26,053 nucleotides of DNA from an uncultured Eubacterium sp. (GCA_948560485.1 CAOXUF010000004.1:1-26053); one strand, 5' to 3'. Positions 9,640 to 17,357 are shown, counted from the first letter of the stretch. The notes: a model not told the origin generated them from the letters alone. Program-made: numbers and translations.

Positions 9640-10440
9640 ATGAAGATATTATCAATGAATTTGAATTGTTTTAGTAGATTAGATTTCTTTGATTACCAGA
9701 AAAGAACTAAGAAGCAAAAGGCAATACAGAGAGACAATGTGAATAAGGTTATAGAGCATATAAAAAATGAGAGAAAGGATATTGATATATTTCTATTTCA
9801 AGAAGTAGTGGGAGGCGATATTGGTAGTGACTTTATTAAGAAGTTTGAAGATTTGGACTTTTTAACATTTTATTGTTCAGACTCTTTGGGTACTCCATAC
9901 TTGAGAAATGTAATTGCAGTTAACAAAAACAATTTTTTGAGTGATATTGTTGAGGTGGAAAATATTTTTTCTGAAATGTATAATAGGTGGGTAGAAATCA
10001 GATTTTCCTTTGGCAACGAAAAAATATACTTGTTGAATTATCATAGAAAAGATGTGAATGATATTGATTTCTTTTGCAGATACATGACCAGAAGAAGAAA
10101 AGCATTTGCAATTGTGATGGGAGATTTAAATGCTGCATCAAAAGCAGATAGGGCAGATTTATCAAAGGTTAAAAAGCCAACTCTTTTAGAGAATGAGAGA
10201 TTTCTTGATTTCTTTAGGATATTTGAGTTTACAAATATAGGAGATGGAAAATATACTTACTATAATGACAAAGCAAAGAGAGATATAAAAGATGGAAGAA
10301 GATTAGACCATTGTTTTATATCCCAAAATGTAAGAAAAACATTTAATTGTAAGGGATATACTGATGAAATAGTAAATGCTTTGGTGCATTCAGACACTGG
10401 TTTCACTGACCATTCAGCAATAATATTGGAGATAAATTAG
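9640..10440 (+). CDS. Endonuclease/exonuclease/phosphatase (EEP) family protein
   Basis: A 266-residue metal-dependent hydrolase of the DNase I-like EEP superfamily. Motifs appear in order: SMNLNC near the N-terminus, FQE (Gln54, Glu55; Glu binds metal), MGDLNA (Asp162, Asn164), and the C-terminal TDHSAI (Asp257, His258). All catalytic positions look intact, so an active nuclease or phosphoesterase is likely; the substrate is unknown. It starts 10 nt after hsdS with an AGGTGA site, so it belongs to the same operon. EEP proteins are not a standard part of type I systems, and its presence suggests an added nuclease effector or DNA/RNA processing role (inference). Confidence 0.85.
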   Translation: MKILSMNLNCFSRLDFFDYQKRTKKQKAIQRDNVNKVIEHIKNERKDIDIFLFQEVVGGDIGSDFIKKFEDLDFLTFYCSDSLGTPYLRNVIAVNKNNFLSDIVEVENIFSEMYNRWVEIRFSFGNEKIYLLNYHRKDVNDIDFFCRYMTRRRKAFAIVMGDLNAASKADRADLSKVKKPTLLENERFLDFFRIFEFTNIGDGKYTYYNDKAKRDIKDGRRLDHCFISQNVRKTFNCKGYTDEIVNALVHSDTGFTDHSAIILEIN

Positions 10441-10455
10441 TAATGGAGGATACTT

Positions 10456-10902
10456 ATGCGAAAGATAACAATAGAGTGGTCTTATCCAATAGATGTTAAT
10501 AATATTCTTTGTGATGAAAGAATGTATAATATAGGTCTTTATTATATTACACGAAATTTTGGAGGTCATCTTTCTGACTTATATATTGGCAAAACTACAT
10601 ATAATTATAAAAGCAGATTAGAAAGTCATTTGTGGTATTGGCTTAATAACTATAGAGGTAAAAAATTTGTAAGGCTTGGAACAATAGTTAAGCCGAAGAA
10701 TATATCACAAGAAAATTTGAAACAGGTTATTAATGATGCTGAAGCTACATTGATTTTTATAATGAGAAATCAATTATTACATAATATTATGTGTACAGTT
10801 TCTTGTAATCCATCACAAAGGTTGAGGATTATTAATATTGGTAGACGAGGAAATATTCCATCTGAGGTATATATTCCAGATAATGATTGGAAAGAAAAAT
10901 AA
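10456..10902 (+). CDS. GIY-YIG-like nuclease domain protein
   Basis: The 148-residue protein contains the GIY-YIG pattern: GLY (27-29), YIG in LYIGKTT (43-45), Arg54 in KSRLESH, His58, Glu96 in DAEATLI and Asn110. These match the order of tyrosines, arginine, glutamate and asparagine used for catalysis in the family. The domain occupies most of the protein, with no extra DNA-binding module. It starts 15 nt after the EEP gene behind a GGAGG site and ends the extended restriction operon. A second stand-alone nuclease beside hsdRMS is unusual. The fold call is from motifs only, with no homologue comparison. Confidence 0.75.
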   Translation: MRKITIEWSYPIDVNNILCDERMYNIGLYYITRNFGGHLSDLYIGKTTYNYKSRLESHLWYWLNNYRGKKFVRLGTIVKPKNISQENLKQVINDAEATLIFIMRNQLLHNIMCTVSCNPSQRLRIINIGRRGNIPSEVYIPDNDWKEK

Positions 10903-10985
10903 AGTTTAAAATAAGAATAAATGATATTGATTTTATATAGCTGTTAAGGTTATACAAAGAAGTATAAAATCATTTGATATTATAA

Positions 10986-11014
10986 TTTACTAGAGGGGCT
11001 ATTTTTGATATAAT
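10986..11014 (+). promoter_or_regulatory. Strong promoter for the D12 methyltransferase
   Basis: TTTACT (10986-10991), a 17-nt spacer and the extended -10 TGATATAAT (11006-11014) make a near-ideal vegetative promoter. Transcription would start near 11021, leaving a leader of under 30 nt that consists mostly of the AAGGAGG site. This separates the methyltransferase unit from the type I operon. Confidence 0.7.
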
Positions 11015-11048
11015 ATTTCTAAATTCAACAAAGGAGGTATTATGTAAA

Positions 11049-13163
11049 ATGCCAGTAAAAGCAACAACACAAGCACTTATTGATAGTTTATTAAAAACAG
11101 TTCCGTTTGAGATAAATTATAAAGATGACATTTTTTTACAGGAAACGACCCAATATAATCATTTAGTTTCTTCATGTATTGGCAGTAAAAACAAAAATAG
11201 CAAAAATTATAATCCTAATTATGATGTGTTATTAGCTGAAAAGAAGAATATAACTTTTACAGATATAAAGTTTGATTTAATTAATTCTGTTGGTAAAGAT
11301 AGATTAAAAGAGTTAGAAGACATTTATATTTGGAATTGTAAGAAACTTGGAGATGCTGCAGATAAAGTATTTGATATTTCCTTTCAAGATAATATTGCTG
11401 ATAAATTTGATTGTTTTATAAGAGAAGTAGCAAAGAAAAGAGATAATAGAACAATGTCAATAGAATGTCTTGAGAGAGTAAATCATAATATGAAATTAGT
11501 ATATAAAGATGGTATTAAACCACCATATCAATTTTCTACATTAGATGCTCTATTGGATGAGATAGCAAAAAGTATAGTATGTTATTGTAATGGAGTTAGA
11601 AGTCTTAATAGAATAAATAAAATACCACATAATTCTTCTAAAGGTTCAAGGAATAAAACAGCACCATTATTCATTCGTAGAGTATGTGCCATGATTTGTT
11701 ATACATTACTTGATTTTGGAAATTTTGTATCAATTCAGATAATGGGTAAACAAATAGGTACAAATACTGGTGTTACCAAACAAATAATGTCAGATTTACA
11801 TCAAAGATGTGTGAAGATGGGGTATGCTTATTTTACAATAGAGAATAAATTATTTCAGTATGATAAATGGTCTATATCTCCAGAGGAAATGTTGAGAAAA
11901 TGGGGTTATATACCACCAAAAGCACCCATAACTTATGCAGGCATAAAACAAGGCTGGTTAGGGTTTTTGATTTCAGAGTTGCAAAATCAAGTTGTGCATA
12001 ATGTATTTATGGATGTATTTGGTGGTTCAGGTATGTCAATTATTCAATTTAAGCATAATGAAAATGTAAGATATTTGATAAATGATTTTCATTGTGCGAA
12101 TGTATGTTATTATAAAGTATTGAAAGCACCTAATAAAGAATTTAAAGAATTTTTAAAGTGCTTAGAATCTATAAGAGAAACTGTGAAAATAGCTGTTAGT
12201 AAAGAGACTAATGGTACATGGACAAGAGATGAATTTAATATTGCCATAGGAAGGTTATTTAATATATATGATACTGTAGCAGATGCTTGTATTGATACAG
12301 AAAAGAGAAATTATGTTCTGTTTGGTACAGTATGTTCAGATTTTTTTACTGCAATGAAAAATATTGATGGAAATTTTAAACAATACAAATACAAGCCTTA
12401 TATTATCATTGCTGCTATATTTACAGCGTTTTCCAATATGACAGTTAATGGTTTTATTGATAAGCATATTATTGGTAGTGCTAACTCGTTTATATCAAAA
12501 AATATAAATCAATTTGAAAAAGAATTTGAAAGTTTAAGAGAAATATATTCTGATGTTGAAATTGTAAGTGATTTTGGTGCAAATGCAATAGATTTAATTG
12601 GTAATTATGGTGATACAGCCTTAATTTATTTAGATTCTCCTTATATAGGTACAACAGAATATAATGCAAGTAAAAATTCATCTAATATTGACTATTCAAA
12701 TGGAGCTATTATTTCAGAAGAAGATTTTGGCAAAAAATTTATTAGTAATGATTTCAATATGGCTGATTTATTAGACAAGTGTGACAATTTTAAAGGGAAA
12801 ATTATGTTTAGCTGTCGTTTGAATATGCCAAATTCTGAACCAATGAGAGTTATAACTGGATGTTTCACTACTGAAATTGATAAGAAAGACAGTAATATAA
12901 TTAAATATAAAAACTATAATCAAAATGAAATATATCATAGTTTAAGTAATTACTTATGGTTTTTTAATAGATGGTTAAAAATGAAAGATATAGATAGATA
13001 TTATGCATATTGCATGATAGATACTGATTTTAATTTAATGCAGAGAGATTTATATTATAATTCTTTTGCTGAAAAAGATAAATATTGGCAAAAGCCAGAG
13101 GATAAAAATTTAAAAAAAGAATTTATAAATGCAGATTGGGTATGGATATTGAGACCAACATAA
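11049..13163 (+). CDS. D12-class (Dam-like) adenine DNA methyltransferase, large
   Basis: Predicted N6-adenine DNA methyltransferase. The D12 core begins near residue 295 with an AGIKQGWLGFLI segment like the start of Dam, then the SAM-binding FMDVFGGSG (about 320-328), LINDFHCANVCYYKVLK, and the catalytic motif IV as DSPY (529-532) instead of the usual DPPY. About 200 residues separate motifs I and IV, room for a large target-recognition insertion. The first 290 residues are an extension of unknown function with Cys/His pairs. At 704 aa it is far longer than Dam (about 270). AAGGAGG at 11031-11037 lies 11 nt upstream; a start-stop ATGTAA sits between. Activity is likely but not certain because of the DSPY variant. 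Confidence 0.8.
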   Translation: MPVKATTQALIDSLLKTVPFEINYKDDIFLQETTQYNHLVSSCIGSKNKNSKNYNPNYDVLLAEKKNITFTDIKFDLINSVGKDRLKELEDIYIWNCKKLGDAADKVFDISFQDNIADKFDCFIREVAKKRDNRTMSIECLERVNHNMKLVYKDGIKPPYQFSTLDALLDEIAKSIVCYCNGVRSLNRINKIPHNSSKGSRNKTAPLFIRRVCAMICYTLLDFGNFVSIQIMGKQIGTNTGVTKQIMSDLHQRCVKMGYAYFTIENKLFQYDKWSISPEEMLRKWGYIPPKAPITYAGIKQGWLGFLISELQNQVVHNVFMDVFGGSGMSIIQFKHNENVRYLINDFHCANVCYYKVLKAPNKEFKEFLKCLESIRETVKIAVSKETNGTWTRDEFNIAIGRLFNIYDTVADACIDTEKRNYVLFGTVCSDFFTAMKNIDGNFKQYKYKPYIIIAAIFTAFSNMTVNGFIDKHIIGSANSFISKNINQFEKEFESLREIYSDVEIVSDFGANAIDLIGNYGDTALIYLDSPYIGTTEYNASKNSSNIDYSNGAIISEEDFGKKFISNDFNMADLLDKCDNFKGKIMFSCRLNMPNSEPMRVITGCFTTEIDKKDSNIIKYKNYNQNEIYHSLSNYLWFFNRWLKMKDIDRYYAYCMIDTDFNLMQRDLYYNSFAEKDKYWQKPEDKNLKKEFINADWVWILRPT

Positions 13164-13474
13164 AAGAAAAAATATTTGACTATTTAAGAGCTGTTATATT
13201 GCTTAGTAAAAATTTCGAGATGATAATTACTAATTATGATGCCAAAGTACCTAGATTTAAAGATATGTATGAATATATATTTAATGATTATAACAAATCT
13301 ACGGAGAATATTACATCAAAGAATAAGAAAGATGGTAGTGTAAAGGATTCAAAAAATATGGAAATTTTGATTCCCAAGAATGGTATGTTTGTAAAGATAC
13401 CAATGAAATTAATAGCTCAATTAGTGTTAACTGAGTTCAAAGGTATAAAGAAAAGTTTTACAATAAAAAATTAA
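13142..13474 (+). CDS. Small hypothetical protein overlapping the methyltransferase
   Basis: A 110-residue basic protein of unknown function. I prefer the ATG at 13142, which overlaps the methyltransferase gene by 22 nt; a TTG at 13136 is also in frame. The overlap implies translational coupling and a functional link. It has a helical N-terminus, a low-complexity Lys/Ser/Asn linker (about residues 50-72), and a C-terminal ILIPKNGMFVKIPMKLIAQLVLTEF segment that could be a small folded unit. No nuclease motif is seen, so I cannot call it a cognate restriction enzyme. A terminator follows 15 nt after the stop. Confidence 0.65.
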   Translation: MDIETNIKEKIFDYLRAVILLSKNFEMIITNYDAKVPRFKDMYEYIFNDYNKSTENITSKNKKDGSVKDSKNMEILIPKNGMFVKIPMKLIAQLVLTEFKGIKKSFTIKN

Positions 13475-13489
13475 GAAGAAATAGTATCA

Positions 13490-13517
13490 AGACCTGCTTA
13501 TTTTAGCAGGTCTTTTT
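13490..13517 (+). terminator. Intrinsic terminator closing the methyltransferase unit
   Basis: Perfect 9-bp stem AGACCTGCT (13490-13498) and AGCAGGTCT (13505-13513) with a 6-nt loop and five Ts. It marks the end of the defence region. Confidence 0.92.
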
Positions 13518-13540
13518 AAATAGGGTATCATATTTTATGT

Positions 13541-13582
13541 ATTTTCATATTTTCATTCATATCATTCATCATATATAGTATT
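13541..13582. repeat. Module-border motif, copy 1
   Basis: ATATCATTCATCA at 13559-13571, preceded by TTTCATATTTT and followed by TATAGTATT. The same arrangement recurs at 18306-18345 and 25873-25911. It lies upstream of the first helix-turn-helix gene and may be an operator or processing site. Confidence 0.5.
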
Positions 13583-13686
13583 ACTTTATCTATTTTACCT
13601 ATATAAAAAAGGTAAGATTAGCAGAGTTAATTTTACTATAAGATAAAGATAATAAGTGAAATAAATAAGTGAAAGAGGTGACTGAG

Positions 13687-13878
13687 ATGAATGAGATTTT
13701 TCTTACATCAACAGAGTTTGCAAAGGCGATTGGAATATCATTATCAACATTAAAGAATTGGGAGAGAGATGATATTATTCATCCGTATATGAGAACACCA
13801 ACAGGTAAACGCTTATATACACAGGCTCAGGTAGAGAGTTATTTTAGCAAGTATAGGGTAAAGGAGGCTGATGAGTAA
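13687..13878 (+). CDS. Single-domain MerR-type HTH protein
   Basis: A 63-residue DNA-binding protein made of one MerR-like winged helix-turn-helix: TSTEFAKAIGISLSTLKNWERDD forms the HTH and TPTGKRLYTQAQVESYF the wing and following helix. It lacks the coiled coil and effector domain of true MerR regulators and looks like the excisionase or small regulator type found on mobile elements. I chose ATG 13687 over an in-frame GTG at 13669 because AGAGGTG lies just before it. The stop overlaps the next start (TAATG), so the two genes are translationally coupled. Related domains occur in the genes at 15538 and 17402. Confidence 0.85.
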   Translation: MNEIFLTSTEFAKAIGISLSTLKNWERDDIIHPYMRTPTGKRLYTQAQVESYFSKYRVKEADE

Positions 13879-14549
13879 TGAGGATAAAGGAGAAGCCTGA
13901 TATAGAAGATGTCATTTTCCCATCAGACACATCAGATACAACAGAGCCATTTAAAGATACAGAGGAAATTTCGCATATGACCTCGACAAGCCCAACATCC
14001 TCCGTATCTATCAAGACAGAGTTATCTCGTGAAGCTGAGATAGCAGAGTTAGAACTTTTACTTGCGGAATTTCCAGATACACGCTTTCATCGCAAGAAGA
14101 GAAAAGAGATAGAAGCTCATCGAAAGGAGCTAATAAAAGCACAGCAATCAGAGGAAAGAGAGAAATTAAGATTAGCACAGCAGACTCGCAAAGAAGAGAA
14201 GAGATATGCGAAATGGGCGAAGAAGTCTGTAGATGCCGAGACTATGACAAAGATTGCAGAGGAGCATCAGAAAGAATCCCTTGCAAGAGATAGAAAGCGT
14301 AGGGCAAGGAGAAGAAAGATAGATAAGATTTTTAGTATGATTGGCAAGGCGATATTGGTAATATCTGTGATATTTGGGGTACTCAGTCTTTCAAACGAGA
14401 ATGTTCGCAGCAAGATAAGTCATATGTTTTATAATTTTTATAAGTTTGTAAGAAGCTGGACAGATAACCCTGTAGAAACAGGAGATAGTATTCCAGAAAT
14501 AGATAATAATGAGATAGGTTTTACCATTGAAGATGAGCCTGTTTATTAA
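13878..14549 (+). CDS. Single-pass membrane protein with charged coiled-coil tail
   Basis: Unknown 223-residue protein. Residues 1-50 are Ser/Thr/Asp-rich and probably disordered. Residues 50-155 are a very charged Glu/Lys/Arg helix likely to form a coiled coil, ending in a basic cluster (RKRRARRRK). One membrane segment follows (about 158-177, IGKAILVISVIFGVLSLS), then an external acidic tail of about 45 residues. The positive-inside rule puts the long helix in the cytoplasm. A GGGGTA site lies inside the membrane-segment codons. It overlaps the preceding HTH gene by 1 nt. The layout resembles membrane anchors of conjugation or secretion machines, but no family is recognised. Confidence 0.75.
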   Translation: MRIKEKPDIEDVIFPSDTSDTTEPFKDTEEISHMTSTSPTSSVSIKTELSREAEIAELELLLAEFPDTRFHRKKRKEIEAHRKELIKAQQSEEREKLRLAQQTRKEEKRYAKWAKKSVDAETMTKIAEEHQKESLARDRKRRARRRKIDKIFSMIGKAILVISVIFGVLSLSNENVRSKISHMFYNFYKFVRSWTDNPVETGDSIPEIDNNEIGFTIEDEPVY

Positions 14550-14726
14550 AAATAGAAGTTGTATTTTGTCTAACTCTTTATAAAATGGGGTACGATTTTT
14601 CCTCTTATTTTAAGCCCCTTGTTACCCTCTGATATTTCTCATCTTTTTCCTGATATAACCTTGAAAATACTCTGTTTTAGAGTTATACTACCATACCATC
14701 AAACAATAAAGGGTGGTGGTAAAATA

Positions 14727-15041
14727 ATGGAGCAGATGAAAGTAAGCAGTATTATAAGGGCGTATCCAAATGCTTTTGTATTGGCTCAAGCGGTAAAGCG
14801 TAATGCTTTTGGGGCAATAGAGATGGCAAATGTAATGAGTGTATGTCACACCAAGCAAGAGGCTTTCACTAATCAAGTAATATTTAGAATGGTAGGAGTA
14901 AAGACATTCCTGATACCAACATTTGAAGAGCCAGAAGAAGCAGTACATATTATAATGTCAAAGGAAGAGTACAAGACAGAGCCACTTTTAAGCCCATCGG
15001 ATTATGCGATGATTTTCAGGCAGTATTATGACATGGATTGA
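14727..15041 (+). CDS. Hypothetical protein, 104 aa
   Basis: Unrecognised small soluble protein. I chose ATG 14727 because AGGGTGGTGG lies just upstream; the frame stays open to an ATG at 14619 with no ribosome binding site, and the extra 36 residues look non-coding. The sequence has alternating hydrophobic strands and helices (SSIIRAYPNAFVLAQAVKRN; VKTFLIPTF) and no cysteine pairs or membrane segment. It is flanked by GGGGTA sites at 14587 and 15047 and followed by the long stem-loop at 15087-15179. Confidence 0.65.
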   Translation: MEQMKVSSIIRAYPNAFVLAQAVKRNAFGAIEMANVMSVCHTKQEAFTNQVIFRMVGVKTFLIPTFEEPEEAVHIIMSKEEYKTEPLLSPSDYAMIFRQYYDMD

Positions 15042-15537
15042 TATTTGGGGTACTTTTTCAAGAAAATGAATAAGTGTATGAGTTTTAAAGGAAGTATATC
15101 ATAGTATTCATAAAACAGGTCATATCATTTTTTAGATAAATGATTGATTTACTGTTTTGGGGTACGATATACTTCTTTTCTTATAAAGAGATAGATATTC
15201 TTCCATAAAAGAATAATAAAATTTTCCAATGTAATCTGTTTTATTTTAAGTTCTTATGTTGAAAAGTAAGTATCTTATCAATTTTTTCTTTTACATAAGC
15301 CAGTTCAAGTATTGCAACTTCTATTTCCATAAACCAATATAAAGATAATCTACTATAAAGGCTTATAAAAATAAGAAATATAGTAACAAGTGTATTTTCC
15401 TTTAGAGGAAGTGTCTTTGTATCAGCAGTTGAGATAATAGTTGGTATACCTAAAACAAATGGGGTATCAACAGACAGCATAGCAGTTCTAAGAAAGAGAA
15501 AATCAATCAATAATAATCAGAAAGGCGGGCGATTTAT
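15042..15537. other. 496-nt gene-poor region with structured RNA and possible remnant
   Basis: No + strand gene is supported. It holds GGGGTA sites at 15047, 15159 and 15461, the nested stem-loop at 15087-15179, and a - strand open frame (15510 to 15241) whose translation includes LYSRLSLYW and KEKIDK, resembling a - strand frame at 24220-24023. That frame has only a TTG or an internal ATG start and no ribosome binding site, so it may be a decayed gene. Confidence 0.5.
15087..15179 (+). ncRNA. Nested stem-loop, candidate structured RNA
   Basis: Three coaxial stems: 15087-15100 with 15166-15179 (14 pairs, one G-U), AAAACAG 15112-15118 with CTGTTTT 15152-15158, and ATCATTT 15124-15130 with AAATGAT 15138-15144 around a 7-nt loop. 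The 7-nt internal-loop strand 15159-15165 is exactly GGGGTAC. The 3' arm ends in TTCTTTT, so it might also work as a terminator for the gene ending at 15041. Confidence 0.5.
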
Positions 15538-16086
15538 ATGACATCAAAAGAGTTTGCAAAAGCAATCAGAGTCAGCAGTACTTTATTATTTAAGTGGAGA
15601 CAATCAGGAGTTTTAGTGCCTGAGTATAGATTACCTACAGGGAAATGTTTTTACTCTGAGGAGCAAGTTGAAAAGTACAAGAATGGAGATTACAAAGTAA
15701 AAGATGAGAGTGATTTCCTTTCCATACGAGAGTTCTCAGATGAGATTGGAGTACCTGTTGGTACTTTGGATGAATGGGAAAAGACAGGCAGATTAAAGCC
15801 TGACCATTATAATGAGCATGGTCACAGGAAGTACACAAAGAAGCAAGTTGAAAAGTATCGTAATGGAGATTACGATGGTATTCGAGAGGAAGGTTTCATC
15901 AATAGAGAAGACTTTGCAAGTCTAATTGGGGTATCCGAGTCAACGCTTGCTAATTGGAATAAGAAGGGCTTGTTATGCCCAGACCATAAGAGTATTACTA
16001 GGATATGGCAGTACCGCCAAGACCAAGTAGAAGAAGCAGAGAAGATTAAGATAAGAAATCAGGGTAGAAGTAAAACTTTAATATAA
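15538..16086 (+). CDS. Triple tandem MerR-type HTH protein
   Basis: A 182-residue protein built from three successive MerR-like helix-turn-helix units: residues 1-50 (TSKEFAKAIRVSSTLLFKW, then LPTGKCFYSEEQVEKYK), 58-110 (SIREFSDEIGVPVGTLDEWEK, then GHRKYTKKQVEKYR), and 118-168 (NREDFASLIGVSESTLANWNKKG, then RIWQYRQDQVEEAEK). The first two are followed by a near-identical NGDY linker, which points to internal duplication. No other domain is present, so it should bind an extended or repeated DNA site. AAAGGCGGGCG lies upstream of the ATG. It shares its domain with the small proteins encoded at 13687 and 17402. Confidence 0.85.
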   Translation: MTSKEFAKAIRVSSTLLFKWRQSGVLVPEYRLPTGKCFYSEEQVEKYKNGDYKVKDESDFLSIREFSDEIGVPVGTLDEWEKTGRLKPDHYNEHGHRKYTKKQVEKYRNGDYDGIREEGFINREDFASLIGVSESTLANWNKKGLLCPDHKSITRIWQYRQDQVEEAEKIKIRNQGRSKTLI

Positions 16087-16174
16087 TTTTTCTTTTATCA
16101 ATGTTTCTACATAGGTTATGTTATTATCTATTTTTCTTTTCATTTTCTTCCATATAGGCGAAACTGCCAAAATG

Positions 16175-16210
16175 ACATGTATCATAACCACCTGATAGGG
16201 ATGTTTTTTT
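16175..16210 (+). terminator. Possible intrinsic terminator
   Basis: ACAT and TATCA (16175-16184) can pair with TGATA and ATGT (16193-16204) across an uneven internal loop, followed by seven Ts (16204-16210). The stem is weak, but its place 90 nt after the triple-HTH gene fits termination. Confidence 0.4.
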
Positions 16211-16309
16211 ATAAGAAAATATTTTGTGAGATGTGCCTTATAGGTATTTTAAGTTTTTATGTAAAATAGTGATATTATTTTGGGGTACGATATAAAACAA
16301 AAAAATCCC

Positions 16310-16366
16310 TTGACAAACCTCAACTTTTGAGTGATAAATACACCTACCAAAGAAGGAGAGGTGTAT
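16310..16366 (+). promoter_or_regulatory. Promoter and inverted repeats of the amidoligase gene
   Basis: TTGACA (16310-16315), a 17-nt spacer and GATAAA (16333-16338) form a promoter. CTCAA and TTGAG flank three bases in the spacer, a likely operator half-site pair. ATACACCT (16338-16345) and AGGTGTAT (16359-16366) form a perfect 8-bp inverted repeat around GAAGGAG, the ribosome binding site of the next gene. The start point falls near the left arm, so this second repeat may act as DNA operator rather than RNA hairpin. Confidence 0.6.
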
Positions 16367-16370
16367 TATT

Positions 16371-17291
16371 ATGAAGAAGAGTAGGGAAGAATTTTTAGAG
16401 TCGATGAAAAGTCAAGAGTTTGGATTGGAATTAGAGCTGACAGGTATTAGCAGGCATGAGGTGGAAAATATTATAGCAACCTATTTTAATGATAATGACC
16501 TGATTGATTATCAGGGCAGGCAATGGACAGTAAAGTATGATGGCAGTATTTTTGCTTATAAGAGATGTGGAGATAAGCTAATACCTGTATCCAGTGGTGA
16601 TTATAAGGTAGAGCTTGTAACGCCAATCCTTGAGTATGGGGATATTTCAATGTTTGAAGAGCTGATTGGTATGATAAAGAAATCAGGTGGGGTATCAGGC
16701 TCTAAGTACCGCACAGGGTTTCATATTCATATATCAGAGCAGGGGCAAAACGAAGCAACGTTAAGAAATCTGATACGATTAATGAGTGCAAGACAATACT
16801 TGTTAGAAAGGGCTTTACAGATACCAGATTCAAGATTATCAAGGTATTGCCAGCATGTAGATTCTAAGTTATCCAGCCGATGTAATAAAAAGTTTAAGGA
16901 TATGGAGGCATTACATAAGGCATGGGATAATACCTCTGACCGATATAGCATGTTAAATCTAAGCAGCCTTTTTGACGGGAAAGGGATTGAGCTTCGTATG
17001 TTTAATGGCACATTAAATCTCAATAAGATAAAGGCTTATATTCAGTTTAGCCTTGCTTTGTGCCAGTCAGCAAGGGATTTAACAAGATGCAGTTCTATGA
17101 TACCAATAAATAATGGAAATGATTTGTATGTTATGCGGACATGGCTTTGCCGCATGTATTTAAATGGCGATGAGTTTAAGGTTTGCCGCAAAGAGATGTG
17201 TAAGCATTTACATGGCGAGAGTGCTTTTGCAAATCCATATGCCAGAAAGAAAGGGGAGAGTTTTACAGAAGAGGAATTACCTTTTTATTAA
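16371..17291 (+). CDS. Amidoligase-like enzyme (GS-fold COOH-NH2 ligase family)
   Basis: Predicted ATP-dependent enzyme forming amide or peptide-like bonds, of the putative amidoligase family with a glutamine-synthetase-like fold. Visible motifs: GLELEL with metal-type glutamates 20 and 22, the DGSI...KVELVTPIL block (about 64-92), FHIHIS (His118, His120), YSMLNLSSL, and the C-terminal GIELRMFNGTLN (Glu207, Arg209). This order matches the family. It is cytoplasmic. Such ligases are found on phage, plasmids and surface-modification loci, where they are thought to modify peptides, peptidoglycan or proteins. The nearby secreted proteins and membrane proteases may be its partners (inference). It has its own promoter at 16310 and a terminator at 17358. 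Confidence 0.82.
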   Translation: MKKSREEFLESMKSQEFGLELELTGISRHEVENIIATYFNDNDLIDYQGRQWTVKYDGSIFAYKRCGDKLIPVSSGDYKVELVTPILEYGDISMFEELIGMIKKSGGVSGSKYRTGFHIHISEQGQNEATLRNLIRLMSARQYLLERALQIPDSRLSRYCQHVDSKLSSRCNKKFKDMEALHKAWDNTSDRYSMLNLSSLFDGKGIELRMFNGTLNLNKIKAYIQFSLALCQSARDLTRCSSMIPINNGNDLYVMRTWLCRMYLNGDEFKVCRKEMCKHLHGESAFANPYARKKGESFTEEELPFY

Positions 17292-17357
17292 AAATCAGAG
17301 TTTTACTTATTTTGAAAGTTTTATCCATTTTGTAAGTTCTGTTTAAAATAAATCGAC

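Noticed and set aside
13475..13686. Attachment site or tRNA at the border of the two accessory regions
   Set aside because: No tRNA, integrase or matching direct repeat could be found in the window.
14619..14726. N-terminal extension of the 14727 gene
   Set aside because: No ribosome binding site before 14619, and the translation is low-quality; ATG 14727 follows AGGGTGGTGG.
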